Assembly: GCA_002428965.1 (NCBI GenBank)
Contig: DIYI01000003.1
Coordinates: forward strand, 107,058-171,057
DNA from: Jejuia sp. UBA6058
Lineage (GTDB): Bacteria > Bacteroidota > Bacteroidia > Flavobacteriales > Flavobacteriaceae
Length of the DNA stretch: 64,000 nucleotides
Direction: 5' to 3'
Shown: one piece after another, positions 8,242 through 15,933 of the stretch
Position numbering within the stretch: the first letter of the stretch is position 1
Layout of the letters: every line of letters starts with the position of its first letter
Translations under genes and position numbers: made by a program
Notes under the pieces: generated by a model
Databases searched by the model: none
What the model saw: only the letters and a program-made list of their open reading frames with translations
What the model was told of the DNA's origin: nothing

Positions 8242-8871
8242 CTATAAATCTTTAATGATATTGAACAATGTAATTACAGAAATAATACCTGTAATACCAC
8301 CAATGATATAGTTCATGTTTTTTTGAGAGGTAAATGATCTGCTTTTTATTTTATCAAAAAAGAAAATATAAACATAAAGCATAACGAACGTTCCGGTTCC
8401 GGCACCTGCCACATAAGACATGATACTTGTTAATTCGAAATCTAACAAACTCACTGAAGCCAAAGTAATAGTCATATAAGCTTGGTAGGGAATTGGAAAT
8501 ACATTGATGGCAGACATGAGCATGCCTTGAAAAAACCGACTATGTTTACTTTTTATCTTGGGTTCAATCTGTTGTTTTGATGAAGCTTTGGCAATAAACA
8601 AAAAGTAAACGGTTATAAGTATAAAAATAACTAAGGCCACCATTCTTAAAATACCTACTACCTCTGGATGCATGCTTAGGTATCGTGCAAAAATTGCAGC
8701 AATATAAGTCTGCGCAAATACTATAACACATACACCTATTGAGAATACAACACCTCTTGAATGCCCTTCTTTCAAACTGATTTTAGCAGCCGTCATATTC
8801 AAAAGCCCAGGTGGAATAACACCTATTAAAGCAAAAAACAAACCAAGAAAAAAGACAACAGTGAGGTTCAT
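8242..8871 (-). CDS. LysE-family transporter
   Basis: The 209-residue integral membrane protein has about six hydrophobic segments and the LysE-family start FFLGLFFALIGVIPPGLLNM, with PPGLLN in the first helix. LysE/RhtB proteins export amino acids or other small solutes. The middle carries a short basic loop (KASSKQQIEPKIKSKHSR). The gene starts right after the trmB stop and ends 1 base before the ATL gene, so all three are one transcript, though no functional link is evident. The substrate cannot be predicted. Confidence 0.82.
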   Translation of the reverse strand: MNLTVVFFLGLFFALIGVIPPGLLNMTAAKISLKEGHSRGVVFSIGVCVIVFAQTYIAAIFARYLSMHPEVVGILRMVALVIFILITVYFLFIAKASSKQQIEPKIKSKHSRFFQGMLMSAINVFPIPYQAYMTITLASVSLLDFELTSIMSYVAGAGTGTFVMLYVYIFFFDKIKSRSFTSQKNMNYIIGGITGIISVITLFNIIKDL

Positions 8872-9549
8872 TTACCCATTAATTTTAAACCTGATAAAGG
8901 TAATAGGTTTATTTTGTTCTAGGTATTGCGATTCATAAAAAGTTTGTATACTGGTAACTTCTTCAGGGCTTCCTTCTTGCTTGTAAACGTTATGGTTCGC
9001 ATACAGCACTTCATGGCCTGCTCCGTGTAACAACCCTAAAGTATACCCATGCATAAATTCGCTATCTGTCTTCAAATTTACAACACCTTCTGATTTTAAA
9101 ATACTTTTGTAGCGGTTTAAAAAATCCGTGTTCGTTAACCTATGTTTCGTGCGCTTATATTTAATTTGAGGATCAGGAAACGTAATCCAAATTTCATCCA
9201 CTTCGTTCTCCGCAAAGGCATGATCTATTAATTCTATTTGGGTACGTAAAAAAGCAACATTGGGAATATTTTCTTCAATAGCTGTTTTAGCGCCTCGCCA
9301 AAAGCGTGCGCCCTTTATATCTACGCCAATAAAATTTTTCTCAGGATATTTCTGCGCCAAAGCCACCGAATATTCCCCTTTACCACAGCCTAATTCTAGT
9401 ACAATAGGATTTTCATTTTTAAAAACCTCTGTTCGCCAATTACCTTTTAAATGATAATTAGAACCAACTAGCTCTTCTCTTTTAGGTTGATATACATTTG
9501 AAAAGGTTTCGTTTTCTTTAAACCTTTTAAGTTTGTTTTTACTTCCCAA
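8872..9549 (-). CDS. trmB: tRNA (guanine-N7-)-methyltransferase TrmB
   Basis: The 225-residue SAM-dependent methyltransferase makes m7G46 in the variable loop of tRNAs. SAM motif I is VLELGCGKGEYSVALA, followed by FIGVDIKGARFWRGAK. The family-specific tRNA-binding signature is complete: ITFPDPQIKYKRTKHRL. C-terminal TSIQTFYESQYLEQNKPI with the IRF ending matches TrmB. It is the first gene of the trmB-LysE-ATL run, and the 351-base gap upstream (to 9900) holds a REP-like element. Confidence 0.95.
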   Translation of the reverse strand: MGSKNKLKRFKENETFSNVYQPKREELVGSNYHLKGNWRTEVFKNENPIVLELGCGKGEYSVALAQKYPEKNFIGVDIKGARFWRGAKTAIEENIPNVAFLRTQIELIDHAFAENEVDEIWITFPDPQIKYKRTKHRLTNTDFLNRYKSILKSEGVVNLKTDSEFMHGYTLGLLHGAGHEVLYANHNVYKQEGSPEEVTSIQTFYESQYLEQNKPITFIRFKING

Positions 9550-9733
9550 ATCTTAATAATTTCTTTCTACTTCTTTTCAACTGGCAAAAATAGAGAATTT
9601 CTTTTTTGAAAATTCTTGGTAGAGTTTCCAAATTAAAACTTGGTGTAATCTTCTATATCTTGACTAATACCAAAATTTCTTAATATTTAGGAAATATAAA
9701 ACAGGTAGACTATACTTATTTTTGGACATACTT

Positions 9734-9887
9734 GCGTGAGGGATTGCAACGGTATCCTTTTTGTGAGGCTTTAATGCTGAAATTCTCTAACAAGAAACAA
9801 TTTGGTATTATGAGTTTTATTCTAAAAATATACTTGGGATACTTCACAAAAAGATATAGTGTAAAGCCCTACCCTTAAGGGGCACGC
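9734..9887 (+). repeat. REP-like palindromic element, copy A (in the 9550-9900 gap)
   Basis: Copy A has outer arms gcgtg (9734-9738) and cacgc (9883-9887). Inner arms tatc-c-tttttgtga (9753-9766) pair with 9844-9856 with one bulged base. A 77-base interior separates the arms. The core words agggat (9739-9744) and aaagccc (9863-9869) recur in copies B (49307-49409) and C (45813-45899). It lies between the divergent trmB and glycosyltransferase genes. Nothing else is evident in the 9550-9900 gap. I recall similar short palindromes being common between flavobacterial genes, but know no accepted name. Confidence 0.75.
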
Positions 9888-9900
9888 CCAAATTGTTTGG

Positions 9901-10947
9901 ATGAAAAAACGAATACTTGTAGCACCTTTAAATTGGGGTTTAGGTCATGCCACACGATGTATTCCTATTATTAAGGCTTTAAATAAAAAAGGCTTTGAAC
10001 CTATAATAGCAAGCGATGGTGCGGCACTTTCGTTATTGCGAAAGGAATTCCCGAAATTTTCAACAATTGAATTACCTTCTTATAATGTAACATATGCAAA
10101 AAAAGGAAAGTATTTTAAGCTGAAAATGCTTAAAGACTCTCCAAAGCTTATTCAGGCCATTAAGGATGAAAAAAAAGCGGTTAAGTCTATTGTTAAAACG
10201 TATAACATCTCTGGAATCATTTCAGATAACAGACTTGGTGTTTATAACAAAAATGTGCCTTGTGCTTTTATGACACATCAGTTGAATGTACTAAGCGGTA
10301 AAACAACTTGGTTAAGCACTAAGTTACATGAGAAATTTATTAAGCGTTTTGATGTTTGTTGGGTTCCAGATGCAAAAGGCGAAGTGAATTTATCTGGAAA
10401 ACTAGGTCGCTCAAAAAACGTAGAATTAAGTACTGTGTACCTTGGCCCAATTAGCAGATTTACTAAAAAACACGCTGAAACCTCTATTGATTTACTTGTA
10501 CTACTTTCTGGCCCAGAACCACAGCGCACAATGCTAGAGGAAAAACTTTTGCAAGACATCAAAAATTATGATGGAAGTATAGTTTTTGTTAAAGGGAAGC
10601 CTGCAAAGGACGAATCCGTTATAACTCAAGGAAATTTAACCATATATAATTTTATGACTTCGGAATTACTCGAAGATACCATCAATAAGAGTAAGCTAGT
10701 ACTTTCGAGATCTGGATATACTACGATAATGGATTTGGCAAAACTAGAAAAGAGAGCTTTTTTTATACCGACTCCTGGGCAAACAGAACAGGAATATTTA
10801 GCAAAACGCCTTAAAAAACAAGGTTTTGTTCCTAGTTGCGATCAGGATAGCTTTAATATAAAAATGCTAGATAAAGTTTCGCAATATAAAGGCTTAAAAA
10901 GTTTTAATACCAAAATTGATTATAACAAATTATTCAGCCTTTTCTAA
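9901..10947 (+). CDS. MurG-like (GT28-type) glycosyltransferase
   Basis: The 348-residue protein has the GT-B layout. The N-terminal Rossmann start KRILVAPLNWGLGHATRC resembles the MurG/MGDG-synthase G-loop (GxGHxxR). The C-terminal half has VLSRSGYTTIMDLAKLEK, which matches the nucleotide-sugar-binding GGxxTxxExx region of GT28 enzymes. No signal peptide or membrane helix is seen, so it probably works at the inner face of the cytoplasmic membrane. Donor and acceptor are unknown. MurG itself is excluded by weak overall resemblance and lack of the mur-gene context. Its last 18 bases overlap the end of the convergent histidine kinase gene. Confidence 0.75.
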   Translation: MKKRILVAPLNWGLGHATRCIPIIKALNKKGFEPIIASDGAALSLLRKEFPKFSTIELPSYNVTYAKKGKYFKLKMLKDSPKLIQAIKDEKKAVKSIVKTYNISGIISDNRLGVYNKNVPCAFMTHQLNVLSGKTTWLSTKLHEKFIKRFDVCWVPDAKGEVNLSGKLGRSKNVELSTVYLGPISRFTKKHAETSIDLLVLLSGPEPQRTMLEEKLLQDIKNYDGSIVFVKGKPAKDESVITQGNLTIYNFMTSELLEDTINKSKLVLSRSGYTTIMDLAKLEKRAFFIPTPGQTEQEYLAKRLKKQGFVPSCDQDSFNIKMLDKVSQYKGLKSFNTKIDYNKLFSLF

Positions 10948-11973
10948 GGTAAATGAAAACTCACTACCAACACCATATTCACTTTCCACATAAATACGTT
11001 CATCATGAGCTTCAATAATGTGCTTAACTATTGAAAGCCCTAGCCCCGAACCACCTTCGTTTCTCGACCCACTTTTATCAACACGGTAAAAACGTTCAAA
11101 TAAGCGCGCTAAATGATTCTTCTCAATACCTTCACCATTATCAGTTACACGGACAATGGCTTTATTTTTAATCAAATTTTCAATACTTACCTCAGTTGTA
11201 CCTTTGATACGGCCATATTTTAAGGAGTTAATCACTAAATTAGACAACACCTGCCTTATGCGCTCTTTGTCTGCCTTTACTAAAACAGGAGTATTATAAT
11301 CTCTATCAAAGGTTATTGTTATCTTTTTTTCATTAGCTCGCATTTCTACCATACCAAATACCTCATTTACCAATTCTACAACATCAAAAACCTCGGGTTT
11401 TAAGCGTAAATCACCAACTTCCAGCTTAGTAATCAAATCTAAATCACTAACAATATAACTAAGGCGTTCTACTGCACTATTAGCCCGTTCTAAATATTTT
11501 TTTCTAATTTTTTTATCATCCATAGCGCCATCCAATAAAGTTAAAATATAACCTTGAATGGTAAATAAAGGTGTCTTAAGTTCGTGCGAGACATTGCCCA
11601 AAAACTCTTTTCGGTATTGCTCTCTAACTTTTAAGGTTTCAATTTCTAGCTTTCTATCCCTAGCAAATTTGTCTATCTCTTGGGTTAGTGTGGCCATATC
11701 TGTAGTGATGGCTCCTCGGGTTAAACTTGTTGACTCTAAAAGTGTTAAATCGTCATAAATTGTCTTTACTCGTCTGTATATATATCGCTCTATACGATAT
11801 TGAATAATTAAAAATGAAACCACAAAATAAACCACGGCAAATATGATAATTGGTAACCATTGCCATGCAAAATAGTAGTATAAAAAAACACTCAATAAGA
11901 GTGTAAAAAAAATGGTGGTGTACAGCGACGTTTTAAACGCAAAGCGGTACGATTTTTTGAGTTTTACCTGCAT
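10930..11973 (-). CDS. Sensor histidine kinase, PhoR-like
   Basis: The 347-residue kinase has two transmembrane helices near the N-terminus (about 13-33 and 37-57) with almost no periplasmic loop. A linker is followed by HisKA with the H-box EFLGNVSHELKTPL (His130). The HATPase domain shows the N-box (NLVINSLKYG), G1 (DNGEG) and G2 (GGSGLGLSIV). The architecture resembles PhoR without a PAS or large sensor domain, so the signal is probably membrane-borne or relayed by partners. It starts on the base after the response-regulator stop. PhoB/PhoR-type pairing is inferred; phosphate sensing is not shown. Confidence 0.9.
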   Translation of the reverse strand: MQVKLKKSYRFAFKTSLYTTIFFTLLLSVFLYYYFAWQWLPIIIFAVVYFVVSFLIIQYRIERYIYRRVKTIYDDLTLLESTSLTRGAITTDMATLTQEIDKFARDRKLEIETLKVREQYRKEFLGNVSHELKTPLFTIQGYILTLLDGAMDDKKIRKKYLERANSAVERLSYIVSDLDLITKLEVGDLRLKPEVFDVVELVNEVFGMVEMRANEKKITITFDRDYNTPVLVKADKERIRQVLSNLVINSLKYGRIKGTTEVSIENLIKNKAIVRVTDNGEGIEKNHLARLFERFYRVDKSGSRNEGGSGLGLSIVKHIIEAHDERIYVESEYGVGSEFSFTLEKAE

Positions 11974-12651
11974 TTAGTCTACAAACTTGTAGCCGACACC
12001 TTTAACTGTTTTAAAACTTTTATCACCGAGTTTTTCGCGTAACTTACGTATATGCACATCTATTGTTCTTCCTCCTACAACAACCTCATTACCCCAAACT
12101 TTATCTAGTATCTCGTCGCGTTTAAATACTTTTCCAGGTTTCGACGCTAATAAAGATAATAATTCGAACTCTTTTCTTGGTAAAATAATCTCGTTTCCTT
12201 TTAAAACTATTTTATATTCATCTCTGTTAATTACAAGATTGCCTACTTTAACTGTATCTTTTACTTCCTCTTTAAATCGTCTTAAAAGCGCTTTAACCTT
12301 ACTTACTAAAACTTTAGGTTTTATCGGTTTTGTTATGTAGTCGTCTGCACCCGCATCAAATCCTGCTACCTGAGAATAGTCCTCACCTCTTGCTGTTAAA
12401 AATGTGATAACAACATCCTTAAGCTCTGGATGTTTTCTAATGGTTTCACATGCTTCAATACCATCCATTTCAGGCATCATTACATCAAGAATTATTAATT
12501 GAGGTAATTCTTTCTTGGCTTTTTTTACAGCTTCAACACCATTTTCAGCTGTAATAACCTGATAACCCTCACTAGACAAATTGTATCCAACAATTTCTAA
12601 AATATCTGGTTCATCATCAACCAATAAAATTTTAATGTCTTTTTTGTTCAT
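11974..12651 (-). CDS. OmpR/PhoB-family response regulator
   Basis: The 225-residue regulator has a receiver domain (acidic pair Asp12/Asp13, phospho-acceptor Asp56 in LIILDVMMPEMDG, Thr86, Lys108). A winged-helix DNA-binding domain follows (about 130-225, with GGRTIDVHIRKLREKLGDK and TVKGVGYKF). It partners the kinase encoded immediately downstream. Such regulators bind direct repeats, and repeated GTTAC words lie 88-130 bases upstream of its start, overlapping a consensus -7 box. Autoregulation is therefore possible. Relatives in Bacteroidota are often annotated PhoB, but the regulon cannot be read from this window. Confidence 0.92.
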   Translation of the reverse strand: MNKKDIKILLVDDEPDILEIVGYNLSSEGYQVITAENGVEAVKKAKKELPQLIILDVMMPEMDGIEACETIRKHPELKDVVITFLTARGEDYSQVAGFDAGADDYITKPIKPKVLVSKVKALLRRFKEEVKDTVKVGNLVINRDEYKIVLKGNEIILPRKEFELLSLLASKPGKVFKRDEILDKVWGNEVVVGGRTIDVHIRKLREKLGDKSFKTVKGVGYKFVD

Positions 12652-12733
12652 TTCAGAATGGTCAGTTTTTAATTTCTGAAAGTAAAGATAAAATTATTAA
12701 CATAAACTTATAGAATTTAAAATACATATAACA

Positions 12734-12741
12734 CAAACGTA
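12734..12741 (-). promoter_or_regulatory. Candidate -7 box upstream of the response regulator
   Basis: On the minus strand this reads TACGTTTG, an exact match to the Bacteroidota -7 consensus TAnnTTTG, 82 bases upstream of the start codon. No TTG element is found at the expected spacing; GTTAC repeats occupy that place instead, as expected for an activator-dependent promoter. Confidence 0.4.
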
Positions 12742-12780
12742 ACACTGCACTTACGGTGAGGTAACTTTTCGACGTAACAC
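12739..12780 (-). promoter_or_regulatory. Candidate PhoB-type operator: repeated GTTAC words
   Basis: Minus-strand GTTAC occurs at 12778-12774, 12765-12761 and 12743-12739. Two of the three are in a GTGTTACG context. The outer copy and the middle copy lie 35 and 22 bases from the copy next to the -7 box. Direct repeats on one face of the helix are typical of PhoB-family sites. Confidence 0.3.
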
Positions 12781-12854
12781 ACTAATATTTAACACATTTT
12801 TGGTATGGCTTTTGATAATGTTGTAGTACTTTTACAACAGCCTAATAACCTACT

Positions 12855-13196
12855 ATGAAACATATTTACTTAATTTTAATCGGCACTGTTTTCTTCTTGT
12901 CCTCATTCTCGGGATATACTCAAGAAGTAAACGATAATATATCTGCCGCCTCAGATCATATTGAAGGGCTTTCCTTGTATCCAAATCCAGTTAAGCATAG
13001 CACATCCACCATTTTTATTACTAGCAAAAGTGGCGCCTTGAAAAAAGTTTCCATTTACAACGTTCTGGGTAAACAAATAGCTCAATCAGTGTCAATTACT
13101 AAAGAGCTAGATATTTCTGCTTTAAATTCTGGAGTCTATATTTTGAAGATAAGTGAAGGCCTTGTTACTGAAACACGAAAATTAGTGATAAAGTAA
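12855..13196 (+). CDS. Cargo-less T9SS type A sorting-domain protein
   Basis: The 113-residue protein has a signal peptide (about 1-22, ending GYTQ), a linker of only about 15 residues, and then a complete type A C-terminal sorting domain (about 38-113). The domain has the LSLYPNPVK start, the VSIYNVLGKQI strand, LDISALNSGVYILKI and the final KLVIK. There is thus no room for a functional cargo domain. It would be exported through Sec and taken across the outer membrane by the type IX system. It is divergent from the PhoB-like regulator and 134 bases upstream of a full-length T9SS cargo gene. Confidence 0.88.
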   Translation: MKHIYLILIGTVFFLSSFSGYTQEVNDNISAASDHIEGLSLYPNPVKHSTSTIFITSKSGALKKVSIYNVLGKQIAQSVSITKELDISALNSGVYILKISEGLVTETRKLVIK

Positions 13197-13330
13197 AGAA
13201 ATCGTTATTTTATTGTAATAAAATTATCAAAAATTTAAAATTACTGAACTTCTTTTAAAGTAACACAGTGGTTTTTAATGTAATTAAGTAATTTAGAGAT
13301 CTATTAAAAAATTAATTAATCTCTTAAATT

Positions 13331-14263
13331 ATGAAAAAACTTTACTTTTTAATTTTGGCAATTTGCTTTTCATCTACAGTTTTAGGACAAGTTATAGTGT
13401 CGGATGATTTTGACTATCCAGATGGAAGTCTTGTAGGCGCAACTGGTAGTACTTGGGTTAATCATAGTGGAACTGCAGGCGATTTACTTGTAAGTTCTGG
13501 TCAAGCAAGAGTAGCTCATGGCACACCAAGCGAAGATGCAAATATTCCATTTGCAGCAGTTTCTGGAACCATTTATTATGGTATTGATTTTACTGTTGAA
13601 GACCCAGGCTCTGCAATAGCCGGATCAGATTTTGAATATTTTGCTCATTTTAAGGATGATGGGTTCAACTTTGCTGCTAGGCTGGACATAGTTCCTCCTA
13701 CTGCTTCAGGGGACTTTTCCGTTGGTATTGCTTCGGATGATTCAACTGCCGATGCTACATGGGCAACTGATTTGAGTTATGGTGTTAAATACCGAGCAAT
13801 TGTGGAATATGATCAAGATAGTAATATTGCTAAACTCTGGATAGACCCTACTTCTGAAGCTTCCACCTCCATAACAGGTGATGATGGAGATGATCCAGGA
13901 GATACAATAGTTCAATTTGCTCTGAGACAATCTGATTCTGATACCAATGAATCTATTTTAGTGGATAATTTAGTTGTTGGAAATCTCTTTTCTGATGTAC
14001 TTAGTTTTCCTCTATCATTAAAAAAGAATAAAATTCCGAATTTTTCTGTTTATCCAAATCCAACACAGCAAAATTTTGTAACCATTTCAAGTAAATGGAA
14101 TACTGCTATTGATATAGAAGTATATGATATCATTGGAAAACAAATCCTAAACAAAAAAATAACAGATCATATCCTTGATATATCCACATTAAAAAGTGGC
14201 ATGTACTTAGTTAGGGCAGAGCAAGATAATGCTATATCCATAGAAAAATTGGTTGTTAGATAA
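13331..14263 (+). CDS. Secreted T9SS protein with lectin-like beta-sandwich
   Basis: The 310-residue protein has a signal peptide (about 1-20, ending VLGQ). A middle region of about 200 residues resembles a concanavalin/LamG-like jelly roll (DDFDYPDGSLVGATGSTW, then YGIDFTVEDPG, YRAIVEYDQDSNIAKLWIDP, LVDNLVVG). A type A sorting domain ends it (about 238-310: FSVYPNPTQQNF, EVYDIIGKQI, LDISTLKSGMYLV). The middle pattern is common in secreted marine Bacteroidota proteins and is often carbohydrate-associated, but no catalytic residues are visible. It is probably an extracellular or surface-anchored binding protein. A strong terminator follows. Confidence 0.85.
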   Translation: MKKLYFLILAICFSSTVLGQVIVSDDFDYPDGSLVGATGSTWVNHSGTAGDLLVSSGQARVAHGTPSEDANIPFAAVSGTIYYGIDFTVEDPGSAIAGSDFEYFAHFKDDGFNFAARLDIVPPTASGDFSVGIASDDSTADATWATDLSYGVKYRAIVEYDQDSNIAKLWIDPTSEASTSITGDDGDDPGDTIVQFALRQSDSDTNESILVDNLVVGNLFSDVLSFPLSLKKNKIPNFSVYPNPTQQNFVTISSKWNTAIDIEVYDIIGKQILNKKITDHILDISTLKSGMYLVRAEQDNAISIEKLVVR

Positions 14264-14284
14264 TTTCCTTAAATCAATCTTTTT

Positions 14285-14315
14285 AAAAAAGCGTTGTTGA
14301 CATCAACGCTTTTTT
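14285..14315 (+). terminator. Hairpin terminator after the T9SS cargo gene
   Basis: aaaaaagcgttg (14285-14296) pairs with caacgctttttt (14304-14315), a 12-bp perfect stem with a 7-base loop ending in a T-rich tract. Confidence 0.8.
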
Positions 14316-14343
14316 TATTTTCTATAATTTTGCGGTTTGCATA

Positions 14344-15324
14344 ATGATAGACAGTAATTCCATATTCAATATAAAAACATCAGCTGAATTTGAAAAAACA
14401 GCCATAGACATCTTTAATTTTCAGTTTGAAAACAATAAAGTCTATCGTTCATTTTGCGATCTACTTTACAAGCATCCGAGCGACGTAAAAACCATTGAGA
14501 ACATACCCTTTTTACCAATTGAATTTTTTAAATCTCACGAAGTAATTAGCAAAGGTCAAAAAGCAGAAACAGTTTTTACTAGCTCAGGGACAACAGGTTC
14601 AACAGCAAGCAAACACTATGTTTCCAGCCTAAAATTATATGAAAACAGTTTCAAAAAAGGGTTTTCGAAATTTTATGGTAATATAGAAGATTATACGGTT
14701 TTAGCTTTATTACCGTCATATTTAGAAAGAGAAGGTTCTTCATTAATATACATGGTTAATCATCTTATAAAAGCATCTCAATCTAAAGACAGTGGTTTTT
14801 ATTTAGATAACCTTTCAGAATTGAAGAACACGCTTATCAGATTAAATCAAGAAAACAAAAAAGTGTTACTTATTGGTGTTTCTTTTGCTTTATTGGATTT
14901 GGTAGAACAGTCTCAGTTTAGTTTAAAAAATACCATCATTATGGAAACTGGTGGGATGAAAGGCAGAAGAAAAGAGCTTATTAGAAAAGAATTGCATCAC
15001 CTACTAAAAAAGGGTTTTGGAGTACATACAATACATAGTGAGTATGGTATGACAGAATTATTGAGTCAGGCCTATTCAAAAGGGAATGGAGTTTTTAACT
15101 GTTCACCATGGATGAAAGTTTTAGCGCGCGATACGCAAGACCCTTTATCACTTCAAAATAAAGAAAAAACCGGAGGTCTAAATATTATTGACTTGGCTAA
15201 TATTAATTCTTGCTCTTTTATCGCAACACAAGATTTAGGAAGAGTTTACAATGATGGAAGTTTTGAAGTTATAGGTAGGTTTGATAACTCTGATATTCGT
15301 GGTTGTAATTTGATGGCATTATAA
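14344..15324 (+). CDS. LuxE/acyl-protein synthetase-like adenylate-forming protein
   Basis: The 326-residue protein resembles acyl-protein synthetases of the LuxE family, relatives of phenylacetate-CoA ligase. It has the phosphate-binding loop TVFTSSGTTGSTASKHYVS, the central METGGMKGRRKELIR and the adenylate-binding HSEYGMTELLSQAY. LuxE activates a fatty acid as acyl-AMP and transfers it to its own Cys. In luminous bacteria it works with the reductase LuxC, but no luxC, luxD or luciferase gene is nearby. In Bacteroidota such stand-alone genes probably serve another acyl-transfer role. The gene is flanked upstream by a terminator and downstream by a YHS protein gene (45 bases), perhaps co-transcribed. 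Confidence 0.8.
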   Translation: MIDSNSIFNIKTSAEFEKTAIDIFNFQFENNKVYRSFCDLLYKHPSDVKTIENIPFLPIEFFKSHEVISKGQKAETVFTSSGTTGSTASKHYVSSLKLYENSFKKGFSKFYGNIEDYTVLALLPSYLEREGSSLIYMVNHLIKASQSKDSGFYLDNLSELKNTLIRLNQENKKVLLIGVSFALLDLVEQSQFSLKNTIIMETGGMKGRRKELIRKELHHLLKKGFGVHTIHSEYGMTELLSQAYSKGNGVFNCSPWMKVLARDTQDPLSLQNKEKTGGLNIIDLANINSCSFIATQDLGRVYNDGSFEVIGRFDNSDIRGCNLMAL

Positions 15325-15369
15325 AGTAAAGTCTCTTTATTAAATACGACCCAAAGCAAAACTGTTTTT

Positions 15370-15816
15370 ATGAGAATTATTGCTTTGGTTATTTTCTGCT
15401 CTTGTTATGTAAGTTTTTCACAAACCTTAGATGTAAATACAAAAAAAGGATATGCTGCCAATGGCTTTGATGTTGTAGCTTACTTTAGCAAAAAAGCCTC
15501 CGAAGGACATAAAAACTACACTACTACTTTTGAAGGCGCGAAGTATAAATTTATATCGAAAGAAAATCTAATAACATTTAATGAAAACCCAGAAAAATAT
15601 ATCCCGCAATATGGCGGCTATTGTGCTTATGCCATTGCACTAAAAAAAGACAAGGTATCCATTAATCCAAAGTCGTTTTTGATTATTGAAGGAAGACTTT
15701 ATCTATTCTATAATTCTTGGGGTACAAATACTAAAGTACTTTGGCTAGACAACAATCCTGATAAATTAATAATAGAAGGCAATAAAAACTGGGAAACACT
15801 AAAGCTGAAAAAATAA
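15370..15816 (+). CDS. Exported YHS-domain protein
   Basis: The 148-residue protein has a signal peptide (about 1-18, ending SFSQ) and a YHS domain covering most of the rest. The family pattern is clear: GYAANGFDVVAYFSKKASEG, then YKFISKENLITFNENPEKY and QYGGYCAYAIA. YHS domains are associated with metal handling and copper proteins and are common as small periplasmic proteins in Bacteroidota. The GGYCAY Cys is retained. It lies 45 bases after the LuxE-like gene. The function is unknown. Confidence 0.85.
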   Translation: MRIIALVIFCSCYVSFSQTLDVNTKKGYAANGFDVVAYFSKKASEGHKNYTTTFEGAKYKFISKENLITFNENPEKYIPQYGGYCAYAIALKKDKVSINPKSFLIIEGRLYLFYNSWGTNTKVLWLDNNPDKLIIEGNKNWETLKLKK

Positions 15817-15908
15817 TACCTTAATAGATGTAAGGAAATCTAAAATATTGCGACAGAAACTATGCTAAGATTAAGAAAGATTAATTTAGTAAGTTGGTTA
15901 GTTTGAAA

Positions 15909-15929
15909 AGTCCCGCTATTAGCGGGACT
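15909..15929. terminator. Hairpin terminator upstream of tyrS end
   Basis: agtcccgct (15909-15917) pairs with agcgggact (15921-15929) across a 3-base loop. Positioned between the convergent YHS and tyrS genes, it can serve both strands. Confidence 0.75.
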
Positions 15930-15933
15930 TTGT

